5,698 nucleotides of DNA from an uncultured Parvularculaceae bacterium (GTDB taxonomy: Bacteria > Pseudomonadota > Alphaproteobacteria > Caulobacterales > Parvularculaceae): NCBI GenBank assembly GCA_947259815.1, contig CAMYNO010000315.1, positions 1 to 5,698 on the forward strand, in the 5' to 3' direction. Positions 1 through 5,698 of this stretch are shown here, in pieces. Under the pieces are notes generated by a model that searched no databases, was not told where the DNA came from, and saw nothing but the letters and a program-made list of their open reading frames with translations. Each line of letters begins with the position of its first letter. Position 1 is the first letter of the stretch. The position numbers and the translations under genes are program-made.

Positions 1-1
1 C

Positions 2-505
2 TTAATTGTCATCGCATTGGGTTTCATTCTGCCCGACAGGGTGCAGCTTTCGCGCGAGACCGTCATCAATGCGCCGCAGGAAGACGTTTTCGCGCTCCTT
101 GGCAATTTCGAACAATGGAACAAATGGTCGCCATGGGCGGCTATCGATCCCGATGCTGAGTTTTCCATTACAGGCGAAGGCGTCGGCCATCGTATGAGCT
201 GGAAAAGCGAGCACCCGGAAGTCGGCAACGGCATGCAGACAATCACCGCGATGGAAGCGCCCTCGGCGCTGACCACCAGACTGGAATTTGAGGGGATGGG
301 CGGCGCCGTGGCGAACTTTGCGCTTTCGCCGGCGCCGGATGGCGCGATAAAAGTGGTTTGGAAATTTGAATCGAACATGCGCGAAGGCGTGCCGATCTAT
401 ATGAAACCCATGGCGACCTATATGGGCTTCTTCATGGACGGCATGCTGGGCCCGCAATATGAAAAAGGTCTCGCCAACCTGAAACGCGAAGCGGAAACCG
501 GCTAA
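2..505 (+). CDS. SRPBCC-family protein with N-terminal membrane anchor, 5' partial
   Basis: Predicted member of the SRPBCC (START/polyketide-cyclase-like) fold, whose members bind hydrophobic ligands in a deep cavity; no specific ligand can be read from the sequence. The frame is open to the left edge, and the first visible residues ([11 protein letters not shown]) look like the end of a transmembrane helix. The family's typical start of domain follows: a 'LPxxVxxSR' stretch, an '[12 protein letters not shown]' strand and helix, then the Trp-rich '[10 protein letters not shown]' signature. A TTG at 17 could be taken as a start, but this would cut the hydrophobic helix in half, so the true start very probably lies upstream of the window. 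About 167 codons are visible and the C-terminus is intact (TAA at 503-505). The gene converges on bioB and its stop overlaps the bioB stop. The fold assignment is fairly sure; the biochemical role is unknown. Confidence 0.8.
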   Translation, partial: LIVIALGFILPDRVQLSRETVINAPQEDVFALLGNFEQWNKWSPWAAIDPDAEFSITGEGVGHRMSWKSEHPEVGNGMQTITAMEAPSALTTRLEFEGMGGAVANFALSPAPDGAIKVVWKFESNMREGVPIYMKPMATYMGFFMDGMLGPQYEKGLANLKREAETG

Positions 506-1458
506 ACGAGCTTGACGCCCAACGCATCGAACATGGCGGCGTCTTTCGCCTGACCCGGATTGTTGGTGGTGAGCAATTCATCGCCGACAAAGATTGAATT
601 GGCGCCGGCGAGAAAACACAGCGCCTGCGTTTCCTCGCTCATGTTTTCTCGTCCCGCCGACAAGCGAACAAAAGAAGTCGGCATCAAAATGCGCGCGGTC
701 GCAATCATGCGCACAAAGTCCAGCCCTTCGATGGGCTCTGACTTTCCAAGCGGCGTCCCGCCTATTGGCATCAGCGCGTTAATGGGCACGCTTTCCGGCG
801 GCGGCGCCATGTTCGCCAGCGCCAGCAGAAAACCGATGCGGTCGTCCGGGCGCTCACCCATGCCAACAATACCGCCGCAGCATACCTTCATACCGGCGGC
901 GCGCACCTTCCCCAGCGTATCGATACGATCCTGAAAGGTCCGTGTGGTGATGACTTCGCTGTAATATTCCGGGGATGTATCGATGTTGTGGTTATAATAA
1001 TCAAGACCGGCGCCGCTCAGCCGTTCCGCCTGTTGGTCGCTCAGCATGCCAAGGGTCATGCAGGTTTCCAGCCCCAGCGCCTTGACGTCGGCGACCATGT
1101 CGCACAACGCATCCATGTCGCGATCTTTCGGCTCGCGCCAGGCCGCACCCATGCAAAAGCGCGAAGCCCCTTCCGCCTTCGCCTGGCTGGCGGCGCTGAC
1201 GACACTGTCGCGATCCATCAGCTTCGACGCCTTCAGGCCGGTCGCAAATTTCGACGACTGGCTGCAATAGCCGCAATCTTCAGGACACCCGCCGGTTTTT
1301 ATGGAAAGAAGGCGCGAGGCCTGCACTTCGTTCGGGTTGAAATTTTCGCGGTGCACGCTCGCGGCGCGAAAAACCAGATCGGCGAAGGGCGCATCGAACA
1401 GCGCCCCCACCTCGTCGCGCCGCCATTTTAAAGATTGTCCTGAAACTTCGCCGTCCAT
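502..1458 (-). CDS. bioB: Biotin synthase (radical SAM)
   Basis: Biotin synthase inserts sulfur into dethiobiotin to make biotin, the last step of the pathway, in the cytosol. The 318-residue protein has the radical-SAM cluster motif CPEDCGYC (Cys58, Cys62, Cys65) that binds the [4Fe-4S] cluster and SAM. It also has the family's ligands for the second, [2Fe-2S] sulfur-donor cluster: Cys102 in FCMGAAW, Cys133 in ETCMTLG, Cys193 in KVCCGGIVG and Arg265 in VRLSAGRE. All sit a constant five residues after the E. coli BioB positions. The motifs [19 protein letters not shown] and ESVPIN are also typical. It lacks most of the variable C-terminal tail of E. coli BioB (346 residues). The ATG at 1458 fits the family N-terminus; the in-frame stop of the upstream gene lies 30 bp before it. 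The upstream GGCGGGA gives only a weak ribosome site. No bioA, bioD or bioF is visible. Cys194 beside Cys193 is a small oddity. Confidence 0.97.
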   Translation of the reverse strand: MDGEVSGQSLKWRRDEVGALFDAPFADLVFRAASVHRENFNPNEVQASRLLSIKTGGCPEDCGYCSQSSKFATGLKASKLMDRDSVVSAASQAKAEGASRFCMGAAWREPKDRDMDALCDMVADVKALGLETCMTLGMLSDQQAERLSGAGLDYYNHNIDTSPEYYSEVITTRTFQDRIDTLGKVRAAGMKVCCGGIVGMGERPDDRIGFLLALANMAPPPESVPINALMPIGGTPLGKSEPIEGLDFVRMIATARILMPTSFVRLSAGRENMSEETQALCFLAGANSIFVGDELLTTNNPGQAKDAAMFDALGVKLV

Positions 1459-1488
1459 GCCATCCCGCCACTTAGTACGGGGTGAGCG

Positions 1489-2649
1489 TTAGCGCAGCGT
1501 ACCGAGTTCGACAACCGTGCTTTCAATTTCACCGCCGTCTTCACCGCGAATGGATATGTCGACGACGCCCGCTTCCCAATCGATTTCGAGTAAGCCGTAA
1601 TTGGCGTCGATAATCATATCGGTGGTGCGATTGGGGCCCGGTTCCTGATCATAAGGCTCATCGGGGTCCAGCCAGGCCCGCAAAGGCAGGTTGAGCGACG
1701 AGGACGTCGCCTCAACAAGCGGGTATGAAAGCACACCATCTTTTTTGTAAAGCGCCGCCGCATGACGGTCGCCGGTCAGCAGGATAACCCCGCCGGCGCC
1801 GGTCTCGTCGAGCAGATCGTAAAACCGCTCACGCTCTGTCGGGAGCATTTTCCAAGCTTCCCAGCCATGCCCCTCCGATATGACCTGCACGGATGAAACA
1901 ACAAGGCGGAGGTCGGCGGGCTTTCTCAGCTCTTCGCCAAGCCACGACCATTGCGCTTCGCCGAGCATGGTTTTTTGCGGATCGGAGTCGGGCACGTATC
2001 GTTCCTTCCCCCTGGCGCCAGGCTCGTCAGTTGGCTGTAACAGCGATCGGAAATAGCGCGTGTCGAGCATGATAACCTGCACGCGCCGGTCCTCTTCGTC
2101 GCCAAGGATCCACGATCCGTATGTGCCCGGACGCGTCGCGCGTTCGTCTTTCACATCCCAGACATATTCAAACAACGCTTCGGCGTTTTCCTTGAATTCA
2201 TACTCGCCGCCGCCGTCGTTCAAACCGTAATCATGATCGTCCCACACAGTGAGAAGAGGCGAGGAAGCGCGCAGGCGCGCAAAAGGTTCGGACTGCGCAA
2301 GGCGCATGTAAGCAGCCTTGAGTTCCGGGAGCGCCGGATCGTTCGAGCGAACGTCCCCGTAAACATTGTCGCCCATATAAAGCGTCAGATCGGGATTTTC
2401 CGCGGCAATCACATCCCAGATCGACTGGTCCTCATTCTGCTGCGCGCAGGAGGCGAACACGACGCGGGTCAATGTTTGGGTGCGGTCAAGGCTCGCCGAC
2501 CGCATGGGAACCGCTTTAATGGCGCCGTCGGGCGCTTCGGCCGGGGGCGCCCATGGTTCGTGCGGCGTCAGCGTCACCGATTCATTATCACTCGTCGCGC
2601 AAGCCGTCGCCGCCAAAAGGGCCGCACCGGCAAAAAGCATCTGTCTCAT
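1489..2649 (-). CDS. PhoD-like alkaline phosphatase/metallophosphatase, probable lipoprotein
   Basis: Predicted metal-dependent phosphoesterase of the PhoD superfamily, likely cleaving phosphate mono- or diesters outside the cytoplasm. Motifs in order over 386 residues are FASC with the conserved Cys68, LYMGDNVYGD (about 90-99), VWDDHDYGLNDGG (135-147), VSSVQV then HGWEAW (251-266) and LLTGDRHAA (290-298). These carry the Asp, Asn and His metal ligands of the family. Residues 1-16 form a short signal peptide ending ATA before Cys17. This is a relaxed lipobox (Ala rather than Leu/Val at -3), and the residue after Cys is Ala, so an outer-membrane lipoprotein is likely. It is shorter than Bacillus PhoD but in the range of the compact bacterial subfamily. 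The start at 2649 has a GGGGAA ribosome site. It lies 68 bp after the M28 peptidase stop and 30 bp before bioB. The exact substrate is not known, and no Pho box was recognised. Confidence 0.9.
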   Translation of the reverse strand: MRQMLFAGAALLAATACATSDNESVTLTPHEPWAPPAEAPDGAIKAVPMRSASLDRTQTLTRVVFASCAQQNEDQSIWDVIAAENPDLTLYMGDNVYGDVRSNDPALPELKAAYMRLAQSEPFARLRASSPLLTVWDDHDYGLNDGGGEYEFKENAEALFEYVWDVKDERATRPGTYGSWILGDEEDRRVQVIMLDTRYFRSLLQPTDEPGARGKERYVPDSDPQKTMLGEAQWSWLGEELRKPADLRLVVSSVQVISEGHGWEAWKMLPTERERFYDLLDETGAGGVILLTGDRHAAALYKKDGVLSYPLVEATSSSLNLPLRAWLDPDEPYDQEPGPNRTTDMIIDANYGLLEIDWEAGVVDISIRGEDGGEIESTVVELGTLR

Positions 2650-2654
2650 ATCAG

Positions 2655-2660
2655 TTCCCC
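2655..2660 (-). promoter_or_regulatory. Ribosome binding site of the PhoD-like gene
   Basis: GGGGAA, five bases before the ATG at 2649. It favours this start over the in-frame ATG at 2640 (Met4), which would also shorten the positively charged N-terminus of the signal peptide. Confidence 0.65.
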
Positions 2661-2693
2661 AAAACCACGGACCTGCGCATCCTATGCTTGGCG

Positions 2694-2711
2694 TATGACA
2701 TTGCTGTCACA
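2694..2711 (-). other. Small hairpin with GCAA tetraloop after the M28 stop codon
   Basis: On the minus strand, an arm UGUGACA and an arm UGUCAUA form seven pairs (one G-U) around a GCAA loop, a stable GNRA tetraloop. It begins six bases after the M28 stop codon. No T-run follows, so it does not look like a classical terminator. It could be an mRNA 3'-end or processing element between the M28 and PhoD-like genes, or chance. Confidence 0.3.
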
Positions 2712-2717
2712 GTCCGG

Positions 2718-4121
2718 TCAGCGAAAGCCGCCTTCCATCTCCGACGCCATGTAGATAAACGCTGCCCATGCCGCGACATTTTGGTTGAGGTTATCGGGGT
2801 CCACCTTGTCGAGCGTGTCGTTCGGCGTGTGGTGCAGGTCGAAATAATCCGTACCGGACTGATAAAGCATCGCCGCCGGCACGCCCGCGCGCATCATCGG
2901 GCCGATGTCGGCGCCGCCAAAGGCCGTGTTCGGACCGGGCGCAATCGCAAGACGGCGCAGCGCATCGCCCATGGGCTTTGCTTTGGCAAGCGACGCCGCG
3001 CCAAAACGCGTATCGAAACGCCAGATTTCCCCGGCGCCGAAATCCGATTCCGCAACGATAACGTGGCGGTCGACCTCGTCCAGATGCGCCTTAGCATAGG
3101 CCTTGCCGCCGAAGATACCGACCTCTTCCGCGCCCCACATGACAACGCGGATAGTGCGTGTCGGCTTGCCCGGAAGGTCGCCGACAAGCTTCGCCGCCGC
3201 TGTTGTGATCGCAATCCCGGCGCCATCGTCAACGGCGCCAACGCCATTGTCCCAACTGTCGAGATGGCCGCCGATCACAATCAACTCATCAGTCTTGCCG
3301 GGGATTTCTCCGATGACATTTCCCGAGACAGCATTTTCCGTCCAGGCAGTCTCGATAGCGAGCCGTACGGTTACAGGCCCCTTGGCGTAGGCGATCGCGC
3401 GCGCCAGTTGATCCGCATCCGGATTGGAAAGAGCCGCCGCCGGAACCGGCGCAAGGCTGGCGCCGCCGGAAACCGAACCACCGGTATGCGCCATCCGCTG
3501 ATTGTCCGTGCCGGCGGAGCGGATCAAAACAGCCGCGGCGCCGCGCTTTGCCGCTTCAACCGCGCCCAGACCGCGCTTGGCGACGGCGGCGACATAACCG
3601 GAGCCATCCTGCGTGCGGGCCATCGGCTCGTCGATAAAAATGATCTTGCCTTCGATCCCTTCCGCTGGCGCCGCCTGCAATTCCGGCAAGGTTCGAAAGC
3701 GCACGACTTCCGCCTCAATACCGCCATCGGGGGTCGACGGCGATTGCCCAAGCGCGGCAATCGTCAATGGTTGCGGGAAGGGCGCCGTGATTTCCGCCGC
3801 TTCGGAGATACGCGACCAGGCGGGCATTTCAAATGTCTCGATACGGACATTTTTAAAGCCAAGGCTTTTCAGCTTCCGAACACCCCAGTCGCGGGCGCGC
3901 GCCTCCGCATCCGAACCGCCAAGGCGCGGGCCAATCTCGGTCGTCAGGCTCTCAAGCACGTCCCAGGCGAGATCGCTCTCAAGCCCCTTGTCGATCAAGC
4001 GGTCAACCGTCTCACCCTGTTTCGCGGTCAGCATCGGCGGGCTCGCCTCCGCCTCCTGCGCTGTCGCTGGTAAGGCGAATAAAACTCCCGCAGCAGCGGC
4101 GACAGCGATGAATTTCAACAT
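2718..4121 (-). CDS. M28-family zinc metallopeptidase (aminopeptidase/carboxypeptidase Q-like), secreted
   Basis: Predicted co-catalytic di-zinc exopeptidase of family M28, acting in the periplasm or outside the cell. Residues 1-21 are a Sec signal peptide (LKF, an Ala/Val-rich core, cleavage after ATA|Q). A helical N-terminal part follows (TEIGPRLGGS at 61-70, ARDWGVRKLKSLGF at 76-89). Next comes a PA-like insert, roughly residues 130-260. The catalytic core then supplies every expected residue: His286 and Asp288 in GGHLDSWD, Asp298 in VDDGAG, catalytic Glu332 and ligand Glu333 in WGAEEVG, Asp360 in AESDFG, and His431 in LHHTPNDT. The 467-residue length fits the PA-containing subfamily that includes mammalian plasma glutamate carboxypeptidase. 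The start at 4121 is supported by the signal peptide and by a GGGGAG ribosome site seven bases upstream. The peptide substrate cannot be predicted. It could be the first gene of a unit with the PhoD-like gene and bioB. Confidence 0.93.
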   Translation of the reverse strand: MLKFIAVAAAAGVLFALPATAQEAEASPPMLTAKQGETVDRLIDKGLESDLAWDVLESLTTEIGPRLGGSDAEARARDWGVRKLKSLGFKNVRIETFEMPAWSRISEAAEITAPFPQPLTIAALGQSPSTPDGGIEAEVVRFRTLPELQAAPAEGIEGKIIFIDEPMARTQDGSGYVAAVAKRGLGAVEAAKRGAAAVLIRSAGTDNQRMAHTGGSVSGGASLAPVPAAALSNPDADQLARAIAYAKGPVTVRLAIETAWTENAVSGNVIGEIPGKTDELIVIGGHLDSWDNGVGAVDDGAGIAITTAAAKLVGDLPGKPTRTIRVVMWGAEEVGIFGGKAYAKAHLDEVDRHVIVAESDFGAGEIWRFDTRFGAASLAKAKPMGDALRRLAIAPGPNTAFGGADIGPMMRAGVPAAMLYQSGTDYFDLHHTPNDTLDKVDPDNLNQNVAAWAAFIYMASEMEGGFR

Positions 4122-4260
4122 TGAGATGCTCCCCGATCATGATGAGAGAGCGTTTGTTCCGGGAAAGATCGCCGCGGTCAAGCGCACGGGCTGTATTGTG
4201 ACGCGCGTAGCAGGCCGAAAGGCGAATGCGTATTTCAAGCCGGCAATGCGCAACCGCGCA
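4122..4260 (-). other. Intergenic gap between GNAT and M28 genes
   Basis: This is the largest gene-free stretch in the window, and I see no small gene in it. Directly after the GNAT stop, positions 4260-4247 (minus) form a perfect five-pair hairpin (TGCGC, loop GGTT, GCGCA) without a following T-run. A TTGACC hexamer at 4181-4176 could be a -35 element, but the sequence 17 bases further (AACAAA) is a poor -10. An eight-base palindrome, ATCATGAT, lies at 4136-4143 just upstream of the M28 ribosome site. The gap length and these elements make it the most likely place for an M28 promoter, but none of them is strong. Confidence 0.4.
4129..4134 (-). promoter_or_regulatory. Ribosome binding site of the M28 peptidase gene
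   Basis: GGGGAG, seven bases before the ATG at 4121. It pairs with the anti-Shine-Dalgarno end of 16S rRNA allowing one G-U pair, and it supports the start that also gives the signal peptide. Confidence 0.7.
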
Positions 4261-4797
4261 TCAGCCAAAACGGGCGAGCCAATCTTCACGGCCAGCGGCC
4301 CAGACGTCGAGCTTATGCTCCCAGAATTCGAAGACTTCATCGGTCTTTGTTTCACCGACCTTGCGCGCAACCGCCTGGCTGTTGGCGTTATCCGGGTCGA
4401 TGACAGATATAATGCGTGGCAGGTCCGGAAACTTATCGAACGTCCATTTGATGGTCGCTATCGCCGCCTCAACCGCATAGCCGCGCCCCCAGCGGCGCGG
4501 GACGATGGACCAGCCGCATTCAAGCCCATACCAACCGCCGGGGCGCCACGGACCGACGCGGCCGACCCATTCGCCGGTTTCCTTTTCATCGACGGAAAAA
4601 AATCCATAGCCGCGGATTGACCAATGGCCCACATAACAGGCGGCCGCCCGCCATTCATCGCCATAATCGCGCGGCTTGCCCCCGGGTGTCAGATATGCAG
4701 CGGTCTTTTCGTCCTGCATCATGGCGATATGATCTTCCACATCGTCGGCGCCGAAGGGGCGCAGGATCAATCGGTCAGTTTCTATACGGATCGTCAT
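4261..4797 (-). CDS. GNAT-family N-acetyltransferase (RimJ/RimL type)
   Basis: Predicted acetyl-CoA-dependent N-acetyltransferase of the Acetyltransf_3 (RimJ/RimL-like) group, cytosolic, with an unknown acceptor. The 178-residue protein starts with the group's signature TDRLILRP (7-14). Its core strands lie around GEWVGRVGPW (75-84) and LECGWSIVP (92-100). The acetyl-CoA pyrophosphate-binding loop is RRWGRGYA (101-108), matching the [RQ]xxGx[GA] motif A. DPDNANSQAVARKVG (134-148) is the typical C-terminal motif B region. The ATG at 4797-4795 overlaps the stop of the upstream glycosyltransferase gene (ATGA), and a GGGGAA ribosome site lies five bases before it, so translation is probably coupled. 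This pairing could mean acetylation of a sugar or glycan intermediate, but RimJ/RimL-like proteins are common beside unrelated genes, so that is only a guess. Confidence 0.9.
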   Translation of the reverse strand: MTIRIETDRLILRPFGADDVEDHIAMMQDEKTAAYLTPGGKPRDYGDEWRAAACYVGHWSIRGYGFFSVDEKETGEWVGRVGPWRPGGWYGLECGWSIVPRRWGRGYAVEAAIATIKWTFDKFPDLPRIISVIDPDNANSQAVARKVGETKTDEVFEFWEHKLDVWAAGREDWLARFG

Positions 4798-5698
4798 AGC
4801 GCTTCCCCGAGCAATTTTCTTGCAACAGCCTCAACCCGCGCGGCTTTGCCCGCCCAGGTGAAGTCCTCACGAATTAAGCGCAGACGCGCCGCGGCGCCAA
4901 GCCGGTCGCGCATCTCCTTGTCATCAATCAATTGCGCCAGTGCGGCCGCGAATGCGGCGTCGTCATCGGGATCGAATAAAAGCGCCTCGTCGCCGGCCTT
5001 CACGACTTCGGCGATATTGACCTGCGCCGGGGCCAGCATCGGCTTTGAAAGCGCCATATATTCAAACAGCTTAAGCGGCGACGCATAAGCCGTCGCCGCC
5101 GGCTGAAGGGCGATGTCAAACGCAGCAACATGATCGGCGACGCTCTCGCGCTGTATGACGCCGGTAACTGTCACTTTGTCCGCGACGCCGCGCTCACGGG
5201 CGAGCGCCTCAAGCGACGAACGGGCGGGACCACCGCCCACCAGCAGCAGATGCAAGTCGGTTCGGCCGCTGGCCGCGATAAATTCAATCACCCGGTCGAG
5301 GCGATGCCAGTCTCGTACGAATCCGGTGAATCCGAGCACGAGCTTTTCATTTAGCTGATAGCGTTCACGCACAATGCGCGGATCGCAATCAACGAGAAAG
5401 TCAGGCTCAACACCATTCTGGACCACCATGATGCGCTCTTCGGGAACGCCCGCCGCGCGAACATAATCGGCAAGGGCATTGGTCACCGGCAGTGTCATAT
5501 CGGCGCCGCGCCATATGGCTTGCTCACTCTTTTTCGCAAAGCGCTTGAGCGCCAGACCGCCATGACGCCCGCGCTCTTCCGCCAGCGGCGCGTTGATTTC
5601 CAAAATCAGCGGCAATTGATAACGACGCCTTGCCCAAACGCCGGCATGATAAAAAAGATTGTAGCGTTCATATAGAATTTCAGGCTGCGCCGTTTTGA
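4794..5698 (-). CDS. Glycosyltransferase, GT4-like (GT-B fold), 5' partial
   Basis: Predicted retaining glycosyltransferase of the GT4 type, moving a sugar from an activated nucleotide donor to a glycan or lipid acceptor on the cytoplasmic face. The gene runs off the right edge. A TTG at 5615 is not the start, because 27 further codons with family-like content (PEILYERYNLFYHAGVWARR) continue to the border. Numbering from that TTG, features in order are LEINAPLAEERGRHGG (5-20), VVQNGVEPDFL (64-74) at the end of the N-terminal domain, GFTGFVRDWHRLD (95-107), LLLVGGGP (123-130), VTGVIQRESVADHVAAFDIAL (149-169), and the donor-site segment SPLKLFEYMALSKPMLA (179-195). Only the second Glu (185) of the EX7E motif is present; position 177 is Tyr, as seen in the 'PLKLFEYMA' subgroup. 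The stop overlaps the GNAT start by four bases. Acceptor and donor sugars are unknown; an exopolysaccharide or surface-glycan role is plausible. Confidence 0.9.
   Translation of the reverse strand, partial: KTAQPEILYERYNLFYHAGVWARRRYQLPLILEINAPLAEERGRHGGLALKRFAKKSEQAIWRGADMTLPVTNALADYVRAAGVPEERIMVVQNGVEPDFLVDCDPRIVRERYQLNEKLVLGFTGFVRDWHRLDRVIEFIAASGRTDLHLLLVGGGPARSSLEALARERGVADKVTVTGVIQRESVADHVAAFDIALQPAATAYASPLKLFEYMALSKPMLAPAQVNIAEVVKAGDEALLFDPDDDAAFAAALAQLIDDKEMRDRLGAAARLRLIREDFTWAGKAARVEAVARKLLGEAL
4803..4808 (-). promoter_or_regulatory. Ribosome binding site of the GNAT gene, inside the glycosyltransferase gene
   Basis: GGGGAA, five bases before the ATG at 4797, lying within the last codons of the glycosyltransferase. 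Together with the ATGA overlap it points to coupled translation of the two genes. Confidence 0.65.

Noticed and set aside
2..457. 151-codon open frame opposite the SRPBCC gene
   Set aside because: Arg/His-rich shadow; the + strand frame has the clear SRPBCC signature.
988..1431. 147-codon open frame opposite bioB
   Set aside because: Shadow of bioB, Arg/His/Ala-rich, no domain.
2233..2754. 173-codon + strand frame spanning the PhoD-like start and the 68 bp gap
   Set aside because: Arg-rich shadow of the PhoD-like gene; no plausible ribosome site or domain.
2553..4073. 506-codon open frame on the + strand, longer than the M28 gene it opposes
   Set aside because: It is antisense to the M28 gene and the start of the PhoD-like gene. 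Its translation is rich in Arg and His with no recognisable domain, as expected when a GC-rich gene is read on the other strand. The M28 frame has a signal peptide and all catalytic residues.
4153..4181. Possible promoter for the M28 gene: TTGACC at 4181-4176 and AACAAA at 4158-4153 (minus strand)
   Set aside because: The -35 is good but the -10 is poor, and TTGACC is expected by chance. Kept only as a note in the intergenic description.
4247..4260. Hairpin right after the GNAT stop as a rho-independent terminator
   Set aside because: Only five pairs and no T-run after it, so not a convincing terminator.
3613..4620. 335-codon open frame on the + strand across M28, the gap and GNAT
   Set aside because: Antisense to two well-supported genes, low-complexity content, no family motif. 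Its length comes from few stops in this GC-rich frame.
1..5698. A defence, CRISPR, toxin-antitoxin or mobile system
   Set aside because: No direct repeat array, transposase, integrase, nuclease pair or small toxin-like frame found; all six genes belong to common families.

Overview
This looks like an ordinary chromosomal stretch of a GC-rich alphaproteobacterium. The protein style (SRPBCC anchor protein, M28 peptidase with a PA-like insert, short PhoD-like lipoprotein) is what I would expect around the Hyphomonadales/Parvularculales/Caulobacterales. That placement is inference from protein character, not from a marker gene. I see no mobile element, CRISPR array, tRNA, rRNA or other sign of recent transfer, and no convincing new biological system.

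Layout: six protein-coding genes fill nearly all of the window. On the left edge, the 3' part of a membrane-anchored SRPBCC-domain protein runs on the + strand. It ends tail to tail with a minus-strand series, and the two stop codons share bases. In transcription order (right to left) that series is: a GT4-type glycosyltransferase cut by the right edge; a RimJ/RimL-type GNAT acetyltransferase joined to it by an ATGA stop/start overlap; a 139 bp gap; a secreted M28 zinc aminopeptidase; a 68 bp gap; a PhoD-like metallophosphatase with a lipoprotein-type signal; a 30 bp gap; and biotin synthase (BioB). There is no gene-free stretch over 300 bp.

Function: the glycosyltransferase and GNAT gene are almost certainly co-translated. 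M28 peptidase, PhoD-like phosphatase and bioB are close and co-directional, so they may form one transcript. The first two are exported hydrolases suited to scavenging peptides and phosphate esters, whereas BioB is a cytosolic cofactor enzyme with no other bio gene in view. Three of the minus-strand genes have a GGGGA-type ribosome binding site. The palindrome GGCGCC is clearly over-represented across the window.
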